Below are positions 1-10,368 of a stretch of DNA of 64,000 nucleotides, one piece after another (position 1 is the stretch's first letter; the number at the start of each line of letters is the position of its first letter). Source of the DNA: Petaurus breviceps papuanus. Its lineage: Eukaryota; Chordata; Mammalia; Diprotodontia; Petauridae. Both the position numbers and the translations under genes were made by a program. The notes below the pieces were generated by a model. It was not told the origin of the DNA. It saw nothing but the letters and a program-made list of their open reading frames with translations, and did not search any database. The DNA is taken from contig JAMXIF010000002.1 in assembly GCA_028583685.1 (NCBI GenBank), positions 57,272,109 through 57,336,108 of the forward strand. Direction: 5' to 3'.

Positions 1-159
1 CCTCCCACTTCAGGACTTTCTTTTCACATCAACAAGCCCATCCCACAGGTGGGATTAACAAACTCTGGGTTTTAATACAATCAATTTGAAAACCAGGCCA
101 ATACAGGGGAATCTTTAATTGCCATTACTATCACACACACTTGACCCAATGAGTAATTC
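1..159. other. Unassigned sequence at window start
   Basis: AT-rich unique-looking DNA. I see no gene, no clear repeat family and no RNA signature. It ends at the T-run that begins an antisense SINE. Confidence 0.5.
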
Positions 160-329
160 TTTTTTTTTTTTTTTTGCTTTTTAGAGGGCAATTGGGGTTA
201 AGTAACTTGCCCAAAGTTACATGGCTAGTTTTTTTGTGTGTGGGTGTTAAATGTCTGAGGCCGGAACTGAACTCGGGTCTTCCTGACTCCAGGGCCGGCG
301 ATTTACTCACTGCTCCACCTAGCCACCCC
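160..329 (-). mobile_element. tRNA-type CORE SINE, antisense
   Basis: A T-run (antisense A tail) is followed by 'GCAATTGGGGTTAAGTAACT', the CORE segment with 'CTTGCCCAAAGTTACATGGC', and the head read backwards, 'CCACCTAGCCACCCC'. This is the marsupial tRNA-headed CORE SINE that recurs through the window. It is complete from head to tail and moderately diverged. A 76-codon frame on the minus strand is only the SINE body. Confidence 0.85.
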
Positions 330-1105
330 TTATGATTTCTTTTAAAATGAAATAACAACATTATTTAATTATTTATTCATATATTATTTTACAATATGGT
401 ATCCACATGACACAAGGCACATCTAGTAATTATTTGCATTGAAGTGTTAACTAGAGGCTGTCTGGTGATCTGGAATTGATTCTGATATTGAAAAGACTAA
501 GGAAATGTAGCAATGCCAGACTCTCTGCACAAGCAGCTAAACATATCTACTTTTTATAGGAAGTCAGGTCAAAATTTTAATAGAATTACCCTTTAAAAGA
601 CCTGTCTTGACTCTCTCCATAGAAACCCAATGGAGGGTACCTACAACTAATAATAATATATCCCAGATGCTACTCTGTGTACCTACCATTCACTCATTTT
701 TAGTACTAGGTAAGTGTTCAGAACTTTGTAGCTTGAGGAAAGTGGGTAAGTTCCTGTCACTATAACTTAAGTCATGGATCCTGTAGCTTAAAAGTTTCAC
801 TAAATGTGTGTCCAAGTGGCCTTGCCATGTGGATCTACTATGAAAGTATTCTTTCCATTTGAGTTGGCCACAATGGGACCATTAGAGATGCCTCCTTTAG
901 AACCATACAGCTTTTTGGTTATATTTTTTGAGAAATTTTTAGAGCCACAAAGTCATATAAGTAAGAATTGTTCTAGGGGCTATTTCAACTGCTAGAGTGA
1001 TATCACTTGATATTTCTATTCTTACTCTTATAATACAGATGGTCTCACAAAACGATCTATGCCATCTAAAAAACCCAGACCACTTGTCTGGGATATTATG
1101 AAATA
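330..1105. other. Unassigned intergenic sequence
   Basis: AT-rich, without recognisable repeat ends, RNA genes or credible coding frames. A 63-codon plus-strand frame at 804-995 resembles no family I know and has no supporting signals. Confidence 0.4.
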
Positions 1106-1754
1106 AATTTGTGGTCAGATATGAATAAGACTAGATGGCCTCTGATGATCCTTCTTATTTATGAGAACTAAGGGCGGAGTATTGCAGTAGGATGCTAGAG
1201 GGCATGATGGTGATATTTTTGTTCCTTTGAGTCTTTTATGTGTATTTTACCTTTAAGACATTATACTTAGTTACACAATATGATTTTAAGGCAGGGTTTC
1301 ACATGGAATATGCTTTTCATAATGATGTTCAGTCATGATGAATCCCTATTTATTTTCCTATTAATGAAATCCAACAAGACACAAAGCCCCTAGGACTCTG
1401 GCCAATGTTGGGAAGTCAGAGCATGCTGACATACAGTCAACACACAGAACTTCTGGCCATATCTACTACTAATTAAAAAAACGATATTGAGAAGGTCACC
1501 ATGAAATGTTATTATCTAGCAGACATAACCACCAGGACTATTCTATTCTTTTTAGCCTGTGTTTAACAATATGTTTTCTAATGTGGAAGGTTTTGCAAAC
1601 TGAAAAAGTAATTTAATATTATTCTGATTTGGTTGTTAACACATAGTTAATTATGGATATGTAAGAGATTTAAGATGATTTGCTTTTTTAAATTGCTTTT
1701 GGAAGTCATCTTATAAAAAGCTGAATATAAATATATTTTATTAAAAATGTGGGG

Positions 1755-2010
1755 TAGGAAGAAGTTTAACATAGAGTCAAAAGACCCAAGTTCAAATCCT
1801 GACTCTGACATTTGAATTCAATTAAACATTTATTAAATGCTTTCACACTATGCAAAACACTGTAGTAGATGCTGGGAATATAAAGGTCCTGTCTTCAAGA
1901 AGCTTACAATTTATTTAAATCTTTAAGGTCCATTTCCTCATTTGTAATGTGAGAAGGTTGCAACAGTTGATTTTTAAGGTCTTTTCATGTTCTAAAATAC
2001 TATTTTTCCT
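1755..2010 (+). mobile_element. MIR-like SINE interrupted by an L2 fragment
   Basis: The 5' half is at about 1755-1812 ('AAGACCCAAGTTCAAATCCT') and the 3' half resumes at about 1921 ('CATTTCCTCATTTGTAATG' followed by a CR1/L3-like tail). The middle is occupied by an antisense L2-type 3' end. Highly diverged, so the SINE is old and the L2 insertion is younger than it. Confidence 0.6.
1813..1920 (-). mobile_element. L2 3' end, antisense, inside a MIR-like SINE
   Basis: 'AACATTTATTAAATGCTTTC' followed by 'GATGCTGGGAATATAAAGG' and 'AAGAAGCTTACAATTTATTT' matches the antisense 3' end of L2 (typical form: AAGCATTTATTAAGTGCCTA). It is 5'-truncated, as expected of a LINE. Confidence 0.6.
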
Positions 2011-2640
2011 AGAAAAAAGAATTGACTAAGAAGCTATTAATTCCTGACTCTTCAGATGTACTAGAATTCCTTGCTTCACTTTTACCTATAGGTTTTACTG
2101 ATTACAGGATACAGGTTCCATGCATTGAGAAGGGCTCATAGTTATAGCTGTGCTCAATCAAAACACATTGCTTCTGTGATGATCACCTTGTCTTCTAAGT
2201 ACTGACTTCAAATTGTCATCAGTTTTCCAAAAATATTTTTTTCCAGAAGCTTGTCCTTGGATCCCAAAGTGGCTTACATCTATCTGAGAAAAAAAGTCAG
2301 AGATTACGGACAAATAAGAAGGCAGGGCTTGTGGAAAACAAACAAGCAAAAACCAGGACGCACCCTGCTGCATCACTGTGAAAAATTATAATTTCTTCTT
2401 CCTCTGTAAATAAATATAATTATTAATTTCATTTGTTATGTTGATGCTACACACTAATTCTCCACATCTTAGAGATAACTGTTAAGCATTTCTTATTGTC
2501 CAATAAACTAAAAAAAATTCTGACTAAAAATTAAGAAAGTACGAAAACTTACAATAATTATAGAACAGCTAATAATACATTTCCTTATATATATAATCAA
2601 CAAAATGCTGGGAATTCAAGTGACAGTGAATATTCAAGGA
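2010..2640. other. Unassigned intergenic sequence
   Basis: Unique-looking AT-rich DNA. A 72-codon minus frame at 2158-2376 has no recognisable family. No regulatory element I can support. Confidence 0.4.
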
Positions 2641-2812
2641 AGGAAAAACATACACATATGTTAATATATACATATATTTATATATTAATGTACATGCTTA
2701 TAGATCTATGTGTATGTATGCATGTATATGTAAATGTAGGAATGTGTCTCTACATATCTATCTATGTATCTGTGTATGTATGTATGTATCTATCTATCTA
2801 TCATCACATGGT
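2640..2812. repeat. TATG/TATC-rich degenerate microsatellite
   Basis: Interleaved TATA, TATG and TATC tetranucleotide tracts, ending in 'TATCTATCTATCTATCATC'. Open frames across it (rich in Y, I, V, C, M) are low-complexity artefacts. Confidence 0.85.
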
Positions 2813-3239
2813 AGACAGACAAAAGTTCCGAGAATCAAGTCCCTATCTGATACATACTGGCTACATGACATCGGTCATATTATTTAATCTCTATGTTGTT
2901 CAGCAACTCTTTAGGATAAGTTGACCAGCTGCTGGGCTGCATTGTTACTAAGAATTTCTTTACCAGGAATTCCCCTCATTGATAAAATCATAGGTTTGTA
3001 TCAAAATACCCATGAAACCACCAAACTTGGAGTTCTAAAAGATTTATATGCTCAGATAAACACTTACAAACACACACATACCCCAATATGCACAGACATC
3101 TAAACAGATATTTATGTCTAATTCATTCATTTATTTTTTATTAGACTGGTGACCTTATTAGCGTAGGTAACTTCCTGTGAGTTATCTCCCTCTAACCAAT
3201 GTTGGCCAGCACTTTCTCTGCAATTTGTACTGCAGTCAA

Positions 3240-3355
3240 AATGAACTTCCCAGCTATTATTAGAAGGTTGAATGACTTGCCTAAAGTCATATGGTCAGTA
3301 TATATAAGAGGTGGATCTCTTAACTCTAGACTTCCCAAGTCTGTTTACAACATTG
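3240..3355 (-). mobile_element. MIR fragment, antisense
   Basis: 'TGAATGACTTGCCTAAAGTC' followed by a degenerate 'GATCTCTTAACTCTAGACTT' corresponds to the antisense MIR core (ACTTGCCCAAGGTCACACAG type). Short and highly diverged. Confidence 0.5.
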
Positions 3356-3465
3356 CCAGATAGACAGACTGGTACATAAACAGATAAACTGATAATGTTA
3401 AATGAAAACATGTTCAATACTACATATAGTTTTATATTTATATTTAAGTTACCAAACCTCAAGGT

Positions 3466-3705
3466 AGGGACAGCTAGGTGGATGGAGTACTGGACCTAGA
3501 ATGAAGAAGATGAGTTCAAATCTAACCTCAGACACTTAGTGTGTGACCTTGGACAAATCACATAACTTCTTTCTACTATAGTTTCCTTAACTGTAAAATA
3601 GGTATGAAAATAACACTGCATCCTGGGGTTGTTGTGAAAATCAAATAAATGCTTTGTGAAATGTTTAGCACAATGCTTGGCACATAGTAACAACTTACTA
3701 TGTGT
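3466..3705 (+). mobile_element. MIR/Mar1-type CORE SINE, sense
   Basis: Head 'GGGACAGCTAGGTGGATGGA', box-B-like 'GAGTTCAAATCTAACCTCAG', core 'GTGTGACCTTGGACAAATCA', then an L2-type tail with 'GGGGTTGTTGTGAAAATCAA' and 'CAATGCTTGGCACATAGTAA'. Essentially full length. It lies directly before the 3' end of an antisense L1. Confidence 0.8.
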
Positions 3706-3714
3706 TTTTTTCTT

Positions 3715-5440
3715 TCCTTCCTAACTGAACTTTTTTTCCAATTATTTATTTACTTTTAGTTTATAATATTCAGTTTCACAATCTCTTAAGTTTCAAATTT
3801 TCTCTCCCTCCCTCTCATCCCTCCTCCCCCCTCCATAGTGGCATGTAATCAAATATAGTTTCTACAAATAATTTTACATTGAATGTTAGTCATGTTGTAA
3901 AGGGTTATAACCAATGGGCTGAAAAAAGAGAAAGAAGGGATAAAAGAAAACAAAATACAAATGAGAGAGAGAAAATAGATTGCTTCAATCTGTAGACTGT
4001 AGTTCTTTCTCTGGATTTGGATATCTCTTTCCATCATGAGTCTTTTGGAGTTGTCTTCTAAGCTTGTATTGCTGAGAGAAGCCCAGTCTATCAGAGTTAG
4101 TCATCACACATATGTCTGTAATTGTGTACAAATTTCTCCTGGCTCTGCTATCCTCACTCAGCATCAGTTTATATAAGCCTCTCCAAGTTATTATGAAGTC
4201 TGTCTGCTCCTCATTTTTTATAGCACAGTAGTATTCCATTACATTCATATACCACAACTAATTTAGACATTCCCCAATTGTTGGGCATCCCCTTGATTTC
4301 CAGTTCTTTGCCACCACAAATGGAGCTGCTATAAGTATTTTTGTATATATGGGTTTCTTTTTTATAACTTCTGTGATTTCTTTGGGATACAAACCCAGAA
4401 GTGGTATTTCTAGGTCAAAGGGCATACAATTTTTTTTATATCCCTTTGGGCATAGTTCCATATTGCTCTCCAGAATGGTTGGGTTAGTTCACAACTCCAC
4501 CAACAATGCATTAGTGTTCCAACTTTTCCCATCCTCTCCAGCATTTATCATTTTCCTGTTTTGTCCTCTCAGCCAATCTGACTGGTGAAATGTGGTACCT
4601 CAGAGATGTTTTGATTTGCATTTCTTGAATCAATAGTGATTTAGAGCATTTTTTCATATGTTTATAAATATCTTTAATTTCTTCCTCTGAAAATTGTCTG
4701 TCCATATCCTTTGACCATTTATCAATTGGAGAATGACATGTATTCTTATATATTTGACTCAATTGTCTGTATATTTTAGAAATGAGGCCTCAGAAACACT
4801 GGTTGTAAAAATTATTTCCCAATTTCCCACTTCCCTCCTAATCTTGTTTACATTGACTTTTTTGTAAAAAATCTTTTCAATTTAAATAAGCATTTTAAAT
4901 CATCCATTTTGCATTTCATAACACTCTCTAACTCTTGTTTGGTCATAAAATCTTCCCTTCTCCATAAATCTGACAGGTAAACTTATTCTCCCAGATTGCT
5001 TACAGTATCAGCCTTTATACCTAAATTATGCACCCAGTTAGACTTGATTTTGGTATACAGTGTAAGATACTGATCTATACCCAGTTTCTTCCATACTCTT
5101 TTCTAGTTTTCCCAGCAGTTTTTGTCAAATAGTGAGTACTTATTCCAGAAGGTAGGGTCTTTGGGTTTGTCAAACAATAGATTATTATAGTCACTGACTG
5201 CTGAGTCTTGTGTTCCCAATCTATTCCACTGATCCACTACTCTATTCCTCAGCCAGTACCAAGTAGTTTTAATGACTGCTACTTTTTAATACAGATTAAA
5301 ATCTGGTATGGCTAAGCCACCTTCCTTAGCATTTCTTTTCATTAATTCCCTTGATATTCTGAACCTTTTGTTCTTTCAGATGAATTTTCTAACCAAACAT
5401 TTTTATAGAACAGCCTGTGCCAGATTAACTCAAAAATAAA
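3715..5440 (-). mobile_element. Marsupial L1, 3' part of ORF2 plus 3' UTR, antisense
   Basis: Read on the minus strand, the frames at 4511-4762, 4258-4461 and 3985-4257 give the C-terminal end of L1 ORF2 protein: 'KDIYKHMKKCSKSLLIQEMQ' (family form: NKHMKRCSTSLVIREMQIKTT), 'DLEIPLLGLYPKEITEVIKK' and 'MEYYCAIKNEEQTDFIITW', which parallels the human MEYYAAIKNDEF segment. The 3' UTR and A-rich end lie at about 3715-3980. The frames are shifted relative to each other, so it is a dead, 5'-truncated copy. The + strand text continues to about 5440 with ORF2-like sequence. Confidence 0.85.
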
Positions 5441-5447
5441 GGTTACT

Positions 5448-5620
5448 GTGGAAGGTAAGTGGCACAGTAAATAGGGCACTGGCCCTGGAGTCAGGAGGAC
5501 CTGAGTTCAAATCTGGCTTCAGACACTTAACACTTACTAGCCATGTGACATTGGGCAAGTCACTTAACCACAATTGCCCTGCCCTCCCTTCCCCCTCTAA
5601 AAAAAGACCAAAAAAAAACC
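5448..5620 (+). mobile_element. tRNA-type CORE SINE, sense
   Basis: Head 'GGTAAGTGGCACAGTAAATA', 'CTGGCCCTGGAGTCAGGAGG', 'GAGTTCAAATCTGGCTTCAG', 'GGGCAAGTCACTTAACCACA', and an A-rich tail ending near 5620. Complete copy next to the 5' break of the antisense L1. Confidence 0.85.
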
Positions 5621-5724
5621 ATGTTATTTCTTACTGAAAAAAGATATTTGTAATTCAAATGACATACTTCCAATTCTCGACATTTTTATGATTGTTATTT
5701 TTAATTATTATAATAGATTTTGAG

Positions 5725-5895
5725 AAGAATGAGAGACAGTACCTTGTACTAGTAAGAATGCTGGATTGAGCTTGAATCCCCTACTATCTTTGGGATCTTG
5801 GACAAGTATCACCTCAGTTTCCTCATCTCTAAAATGAGGGGATTAGATTAGGTGTCTAAGGTCCTCTTCACCTCTGAATCTAAGAACTGATATTT
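5725..5895 (+). mobile_element. MIR-like SINE with CR1/L3-type tail, sense
   Basis: 'CAGTTTCCTCATCTCTAAAA' followed by 'GAGGGGATTAGATTAGGTGT' and 'CTAAGGTCCTCTTCACCTCT' gives a tail of the CR1/L3 type (GGACTAGATGACCTCTAAGGTC). The 5' part is diverged. Confidence 0.65.
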
Positions 5896-5899
5896 ACAG

Positions 5900-6016
5900 G
5901 GCATATACATATGTACATATATATTATACACACCTATATATGTGTATTTTCTATAAACATACTTGATGTGTTTTATACATATATACATAAATACATGTAT
6001 ATATTTGCATACATAG

Positions 6017-6070
<54 letters not shown>

Positions 6071-6072
6071 TA
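5900..6072. repeat. (CA)n(TA)n compound microsatellite with TATA/TACA flank
   Basis: A CA tract at 6018-6049 runs directly into an AT tract to 6071, preceded by degenerate TATG/TACA repeats from about 5900. Frames across it on both strands (poly-CV, poly-TH) are artefacts. Confidence 0.95.
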
Positions 6073-6074
6073 AA

Positions 6075-7586
6075 CACATTCAAATGTATTACTGGAATTA
6101 GAACTAAATTAAAGTTGTGTATTTTATCTACTTTACCAGGTAGTTTATCTCAAATAACACATATGACATTTAAAGAATATGCAAATAAGTTTTCCTTTCA
6201 TTAACTCACTAAAAAAGTAATGTTGTTAATACTTTTAAGTGGCTTCCCTTGAAGAGAAAAAGAGTCTCAGCTGTGAAGATAAATGAGCATCACATTTTGA
6301 CACTGGTACCAGAAAATAAGGATTAGGTTTACATTAAAGGCTTTCCATGTTCAAGTAAAAACAGCACACTTTGTTACAGGGGAACATACTTTGACCTGGG
6401 ATATAAGCTTATCTGAGATATAATCAGGTACTTTATAATGGAATTTCAATGGAGACATAAAAAACTTAATTATAAAACAATTGAAATCCAGAGATTTAAA
6501 GAAACTGTATTTTAAATACAAGAAATGACTTTTATATGTTCTGAGTGCTTCAAGAAATGCAATGATTTGTTTAGCCATTGTTTCAAAGGCTAAATGTTTT
6601 TTTGCTGTTTTTCCTCCCATCCTCCACCCCAATACCTGGGCTAAATTGTAGTCAAATATAAAAGTGAATGCATTGATTTGGAGAGGGGGATAACCACTAG
6701 ACACCTGTTGGTTTGAAATGCTTCCCTGCCTAATTCCACATGGCAGTGGGACTTAAATCATGCCTATGAACAGGTTTTAACGTGCTTAGCCTTTCTGGGC
6801 CATGCCTACATGCCCAGAGTCACTCCTTTCTAAAGATAGTTCATTATTTTCTATGCAGTGTCAAGACTTACCAAGCATATCTGTGGGCTTGTATTACCAC
6901 CGCTGAGTAACAAGGCCATCATTTCTGAGAGAAGATCCTCCTGAGCCCTTTTCTGTGACTCTATGTGGCTTGTTCTTCTGGGCTGGGAATAATGAGGCCT
7001 GCTGGGTGTAAGTAAGCCTGTGGGTTTTGTGTGTGCGAACAATAAGCAGTGTCCCTAGATAGTAATACTTGCCATTCAGCCAAATGATATGGTGTGCTGC
7101 TCTGCCAAATCATTTCTTTGGGATAGCTAGGACCAGAAAGTTTTTTTTAAGACTTTGAATTTCTGTCAAGCCTGACCCTGAACCAAAGCTCCTTACCCCA
7201 AGGATTATAAATGTTGACAGTGTCTTACACTGTGAATTATTATACACAGTTGTCAGTATATTGGGTTGGTGTGCAGGTATTGGATTACTACCATGGTATT
7301 ACTTCTTTTGGGTATCATCAAAGATTAAATTACACAAGTAAATCTGTTATTTCAGGAACACTATTGATCCATTAGCTATTTTGCTATAGTATTACTAAAT
7401 ACTTTAAAATGGATGGTGAGTTTTGCTTTTGTTGTTTTGCTAGCATTAGAGGATTCTTTCAATGTCTTATGAAATCAATTGAGATATATACATTTAGTAA
7501 GGGGTAGGAAGATGAGATCATGCTGATAAGCCACAAGACCCAAGGTGTCCATTCCTAATATTAAAAAAAGTTTCTGAGATTCTTTA
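6075..7586. other. Repeat-poor interval, no gene recognised
   Basis: About 1.5 kb in which I recognise no SINE, LINE, LTR or DNA transposon, in contrast to the rest of the window. A minus-strand frame of 117 codons (6351-6704) is the longest uninterrupted non-repeat frame nearby, but it is AT-rich, has no recognisable domain and no supporting splice or start context. Candidate conserved non-coding sequence only by absence of repeats. Confidence 0.4.
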
Positions 7587-7596
7587 GCTTGGAAGA

Positions 7597-7752
7597 TTTT
7601 TTTTTAAAGCAATTGGGGTTAAGTAATTTGCTCAAGGTTACACGGCCAGGTGTTTCTGGGTGGGTATTAAGTGTCTGAGCCCGGGATTCGATCTCCAGGT
7701 CATCCCAACACTGGAGCCGGTGCTCTTACTTGCTGTGGTACCTGGCCGCCCC
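7597..7752 (-). mobile_element. CORE SINE, CpG-retaining subfamily, antisense
   Basis: Antisense copy with head 'GGTACCTGGCCGCCCC', B-box region 'CCCGGGATTCGATCTCCAGG' and 'CACGGCCAGGTGTTTCTGGG'. It is bounded by an 8-bp target-site duplication TTGGAAGA at 7589-7596 and 7753-7760. It shares several diagnostic differences with the copy at 52025-52199 and not with the other SINEs here. Intact CpGs in the B box suggest it is younger than its neighbours. Confidence 0.9.
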
Positions 7753-7760
7753 TTGGAAGA

Positions 7761-8925
7761 GTCTTCAATCTAATCCATACCTTTATTCTTGACATCTCCC
7801 AAACGTAGCTTGTTTTTTCTTTTAAAAACACACACATGGAGATACACAACCAGAACTATGAATAGAGTATTCAAAAAAGAAATTGTCACCACATTGTTAC
7901 GCCATCATTACATACATTCACCTTTATGAATGTTCTGGCAGGAAGGAGGATCAAGTCAAAGTTATAAGTGGTTGTTTGAAAATATTCTTACCTCTCAGAG
8001 ACTGCTTCAGTATTTTTAATCTCTCCCAAGAAAAACAGGTATTTAAAAGAGCAAACCCCTCTGAAGTTACCAAAACCATGTGGACTGAGGAGTGATACCC
8101 TCTTCTCTTGGTATTTGTAATTTAGTCATTTCTCTTAAGACAACGTACTAGTTTTCTTGGTTGATATAAGATAAAAAGGGCTTCAACTTCTGTGACAAAT
8201 CTTTTGAAGGTTTTTTAGTCTAACATCCATTGAAAAAGTCTCCAAAAATGCTGTTTGCCTCCAAAATTCTTTTTTGGAGGGGCTGATGTCTTATTAGAAT
8301 CCTAGAAAGAAAAATCCCTTTATTCTAATGAGTCTCATGCTGTCACCACTAGATCATTCCTAGTAACATGTTGTCCTCTGATATCTCCATAGAAGTCTTA
8401 AAATCTTTTCATCAAATAGCAAAAAAGTATTTATTTTTTATTATCTGTTCTTATTGGAGAACTCCTTCCTTTTTCAGTAGACTTCTTTCCCCTCCTCCTC
8501 ATTTTCTATGAGGAAAGGTTGATTTAAGCACAAAACAGACTTCATTTTCATGTTAGTAATCTGAGCTCTAGATTACTGATAGAGTAGTCTGAGAGGTGTT
8601 AAAAAAAAAAAAAGAAAGAAAATTACTTCCTCCCAGAAGGCAGATAGTCACTTCCTCATTGGAAAGTGAATATCAAAATGCAACTGAAGGGGTAGCAGCC
8701 CTAGCATCATCAAAGTAATTGTTTGGGGTATCTGACACATCTAGTCCTAGTTTACTTGCTAAGGTCAGGCTGAAACTAATTGAAAGAAGAGGAACCAGAA
8801 ATTTAATTTCTATAATTTCATTCAAAATATAGAAGAGATAAGAAAGCAAAACACTCCCCCACCAAAAAAAATTAGTGCCTAAGCCAGAGTAAGAAATCTT
8901 CTTCAAAGATACCCTTTATGGCCAC
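7761..8925. other. Unassigned intergenic sequence
   Basis: AT-rich unique-looking DNA with a short A-run at about 8601-8614. Frames at 7883-8095 (+) and 8673-8906 (-) match nothing I know. Confidence 0.4.
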
Positions 8926-8927
8926 AA

Positions 8928-9115
8928 TAGATCACATTTATGTAGCATGTTGCAATTTGCAAAATGAGTTCCTCACCACAATTCAGTGACACAAGTATTA
9001 GAAGCATTGTTTTCTCCAGATCAGAATGGGAAATGGTTTAAAGGACTTTCCCAAAGGTCACACATTAGGTATTAGATATAGGACTATCACCCTGGTCTGC
9101 TGATTCTACAGTCAG
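8928..9115 (-). mobile_element. MIR/Mar1-type SINE, antisense
   Basis: 'CACATTTATGTAGCATGTTG' and 'GCAAAATGAGTTCCTCACCA' are the antisense L2-type tail, followed by 'AAAGGACTTTCCCAAAGGTC' and 'ACACATTAGGTATTAGATAT' for the core. Strongly diverged. Confidence 0.65.
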
Positions 9116-9755
9116 TGAATTTTCATCCTACAATATGTGATTCTTATATTCTAAGGCACATAATAGGAGATTTAAAGAGGTTTATTGAACTGAATTGAGG
9201 AGTATTAACTGTAGAAACTTTTTAGACTTTGTTGTCTTATAACTTTGGGGTTGGACTAAATGGCATTCCTTGTAAGAAATGACAAAAGGGATGACTCCAG
9301 AGAAAGTCAGGAAGACTTGTATGAAATGATCAAGTAGGAATTAGAAAGCACTGTTATATTTTCAACTAAAACTCCTAAAATATGTTTCATAACACTGATA
9401 TACTAAATTTCATATTTGTTTTGAGATCTTTATCATTACACCCAAGCTTTTTTGAAATATCTAGCTATAGATAGATTTTACTTTTGTAAAAGAACTTGAC
9501 ATTTTATAATTTACTGTCTTCTTGAACATTTGTAATTTAGAGATAAACACCTAATTTGGTTTTGTTATGAAGTTAACTCCATAACACAAAATAAAAAGAA
9601 GCTAGAGACCACATATAATGACTTTAGCACTGGAAAGAAAAGCAACTTTGAAAGATTTAGGAATGTTCATCAACCACTACTGAAGAAAACTGATAAAAAA
9701 GCATGCTACCCACCGCCTAACAGAAAGGTGATGGTCCCAAGATGCAGAATAAGGC
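9116..9755. other. Unassigned; distal part resembles a LINE 3' UTR
   Basis: 9116-9600 is unassigned. At 9640-9755 'AAGCATGCTACCCACCGCCT' and 'AGAAAGGTGATGGTCCCAAG' recall a LINE 3'-UTR type I have seen in marsupial repeats, but I cannot name the family. The next element (L1) begins directly after it. Confidence 0.3.
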
Positions 9756-10368
9756 ATAGAAAACTGTATGTACGTAAATATTTATAGCAGTTCTTTTTGT
9801 GGTAGCAAAGAATTGGAAATCAAGGAGATGCCCATCAATTGGGGAATGGCAAAACAAATTGTGGTATATGAATGTAAAGGAATAATATTGTGCTATAAGA
9901 AATGAGGAGCAGATGGACTTCACAATAACCTAGAGAGACATATAAACTGATGCTGAATGAGGGGAGCAGAACCAGGAGAACTTTGTACACAATTACAGAC
10001 ACATCGTATGTATGAAGACTAACTCTGATAGACTGGGCCCCTCTCAGCAATACAAGGTTAGAAGACAACTCCAAAAGATACATGATGGAAAGGGATATCC
10101 ACATCCAGAGAAAGAAATACAGAGTCTAAATGCAGACTGAAGCAAACTACTTGCTTTCTCACTTTCATGTTTTGTTTGGTCCCTTTTTCTCACTGTTCCC
10201 TCCATTGGTTATTAATACTTCTTTACAACCTGACTAATGTGAAGATATTTGTAGAACCTATGTTTGATTGCATGTCACCATTGGGGGAAGGAGGAAAATT
10301 TGAAATTCAAAGGGGAAATGGAACTGAGTGTTGTAGTAAATTAAAAGCAAATAAATAAATAAAAAGAA
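9756..10368 (+). mobile_element. L1 3' end, sense, 5'-truncated
   Basis: 'GATGCCCATCAATTGGGGAA' and 'GTGCTATAAGAAATGAGGAG' are the 3' end of marsupial L1 ORF2 and match the segments at 4.2 and 16.1 kb. The 3' UTR follows, ending in 'AAATAAATAAATAAAAAG'. The copy is about 0.6 kb long. Confidence 0.85.

Noticed and set aside
5848-6204. Frames rich in CV, TH and IY near 5.9-6.2 kb
   Set aside because: They read through the (CA)n(TA)n microsatellite and its TATG flank.
6351-6704. 117-codon minus frame as a gene
   Set aside because: AT-rich codons, no recognisable domain, no start or splice context; kept only as a note on the repeat-poor interval.
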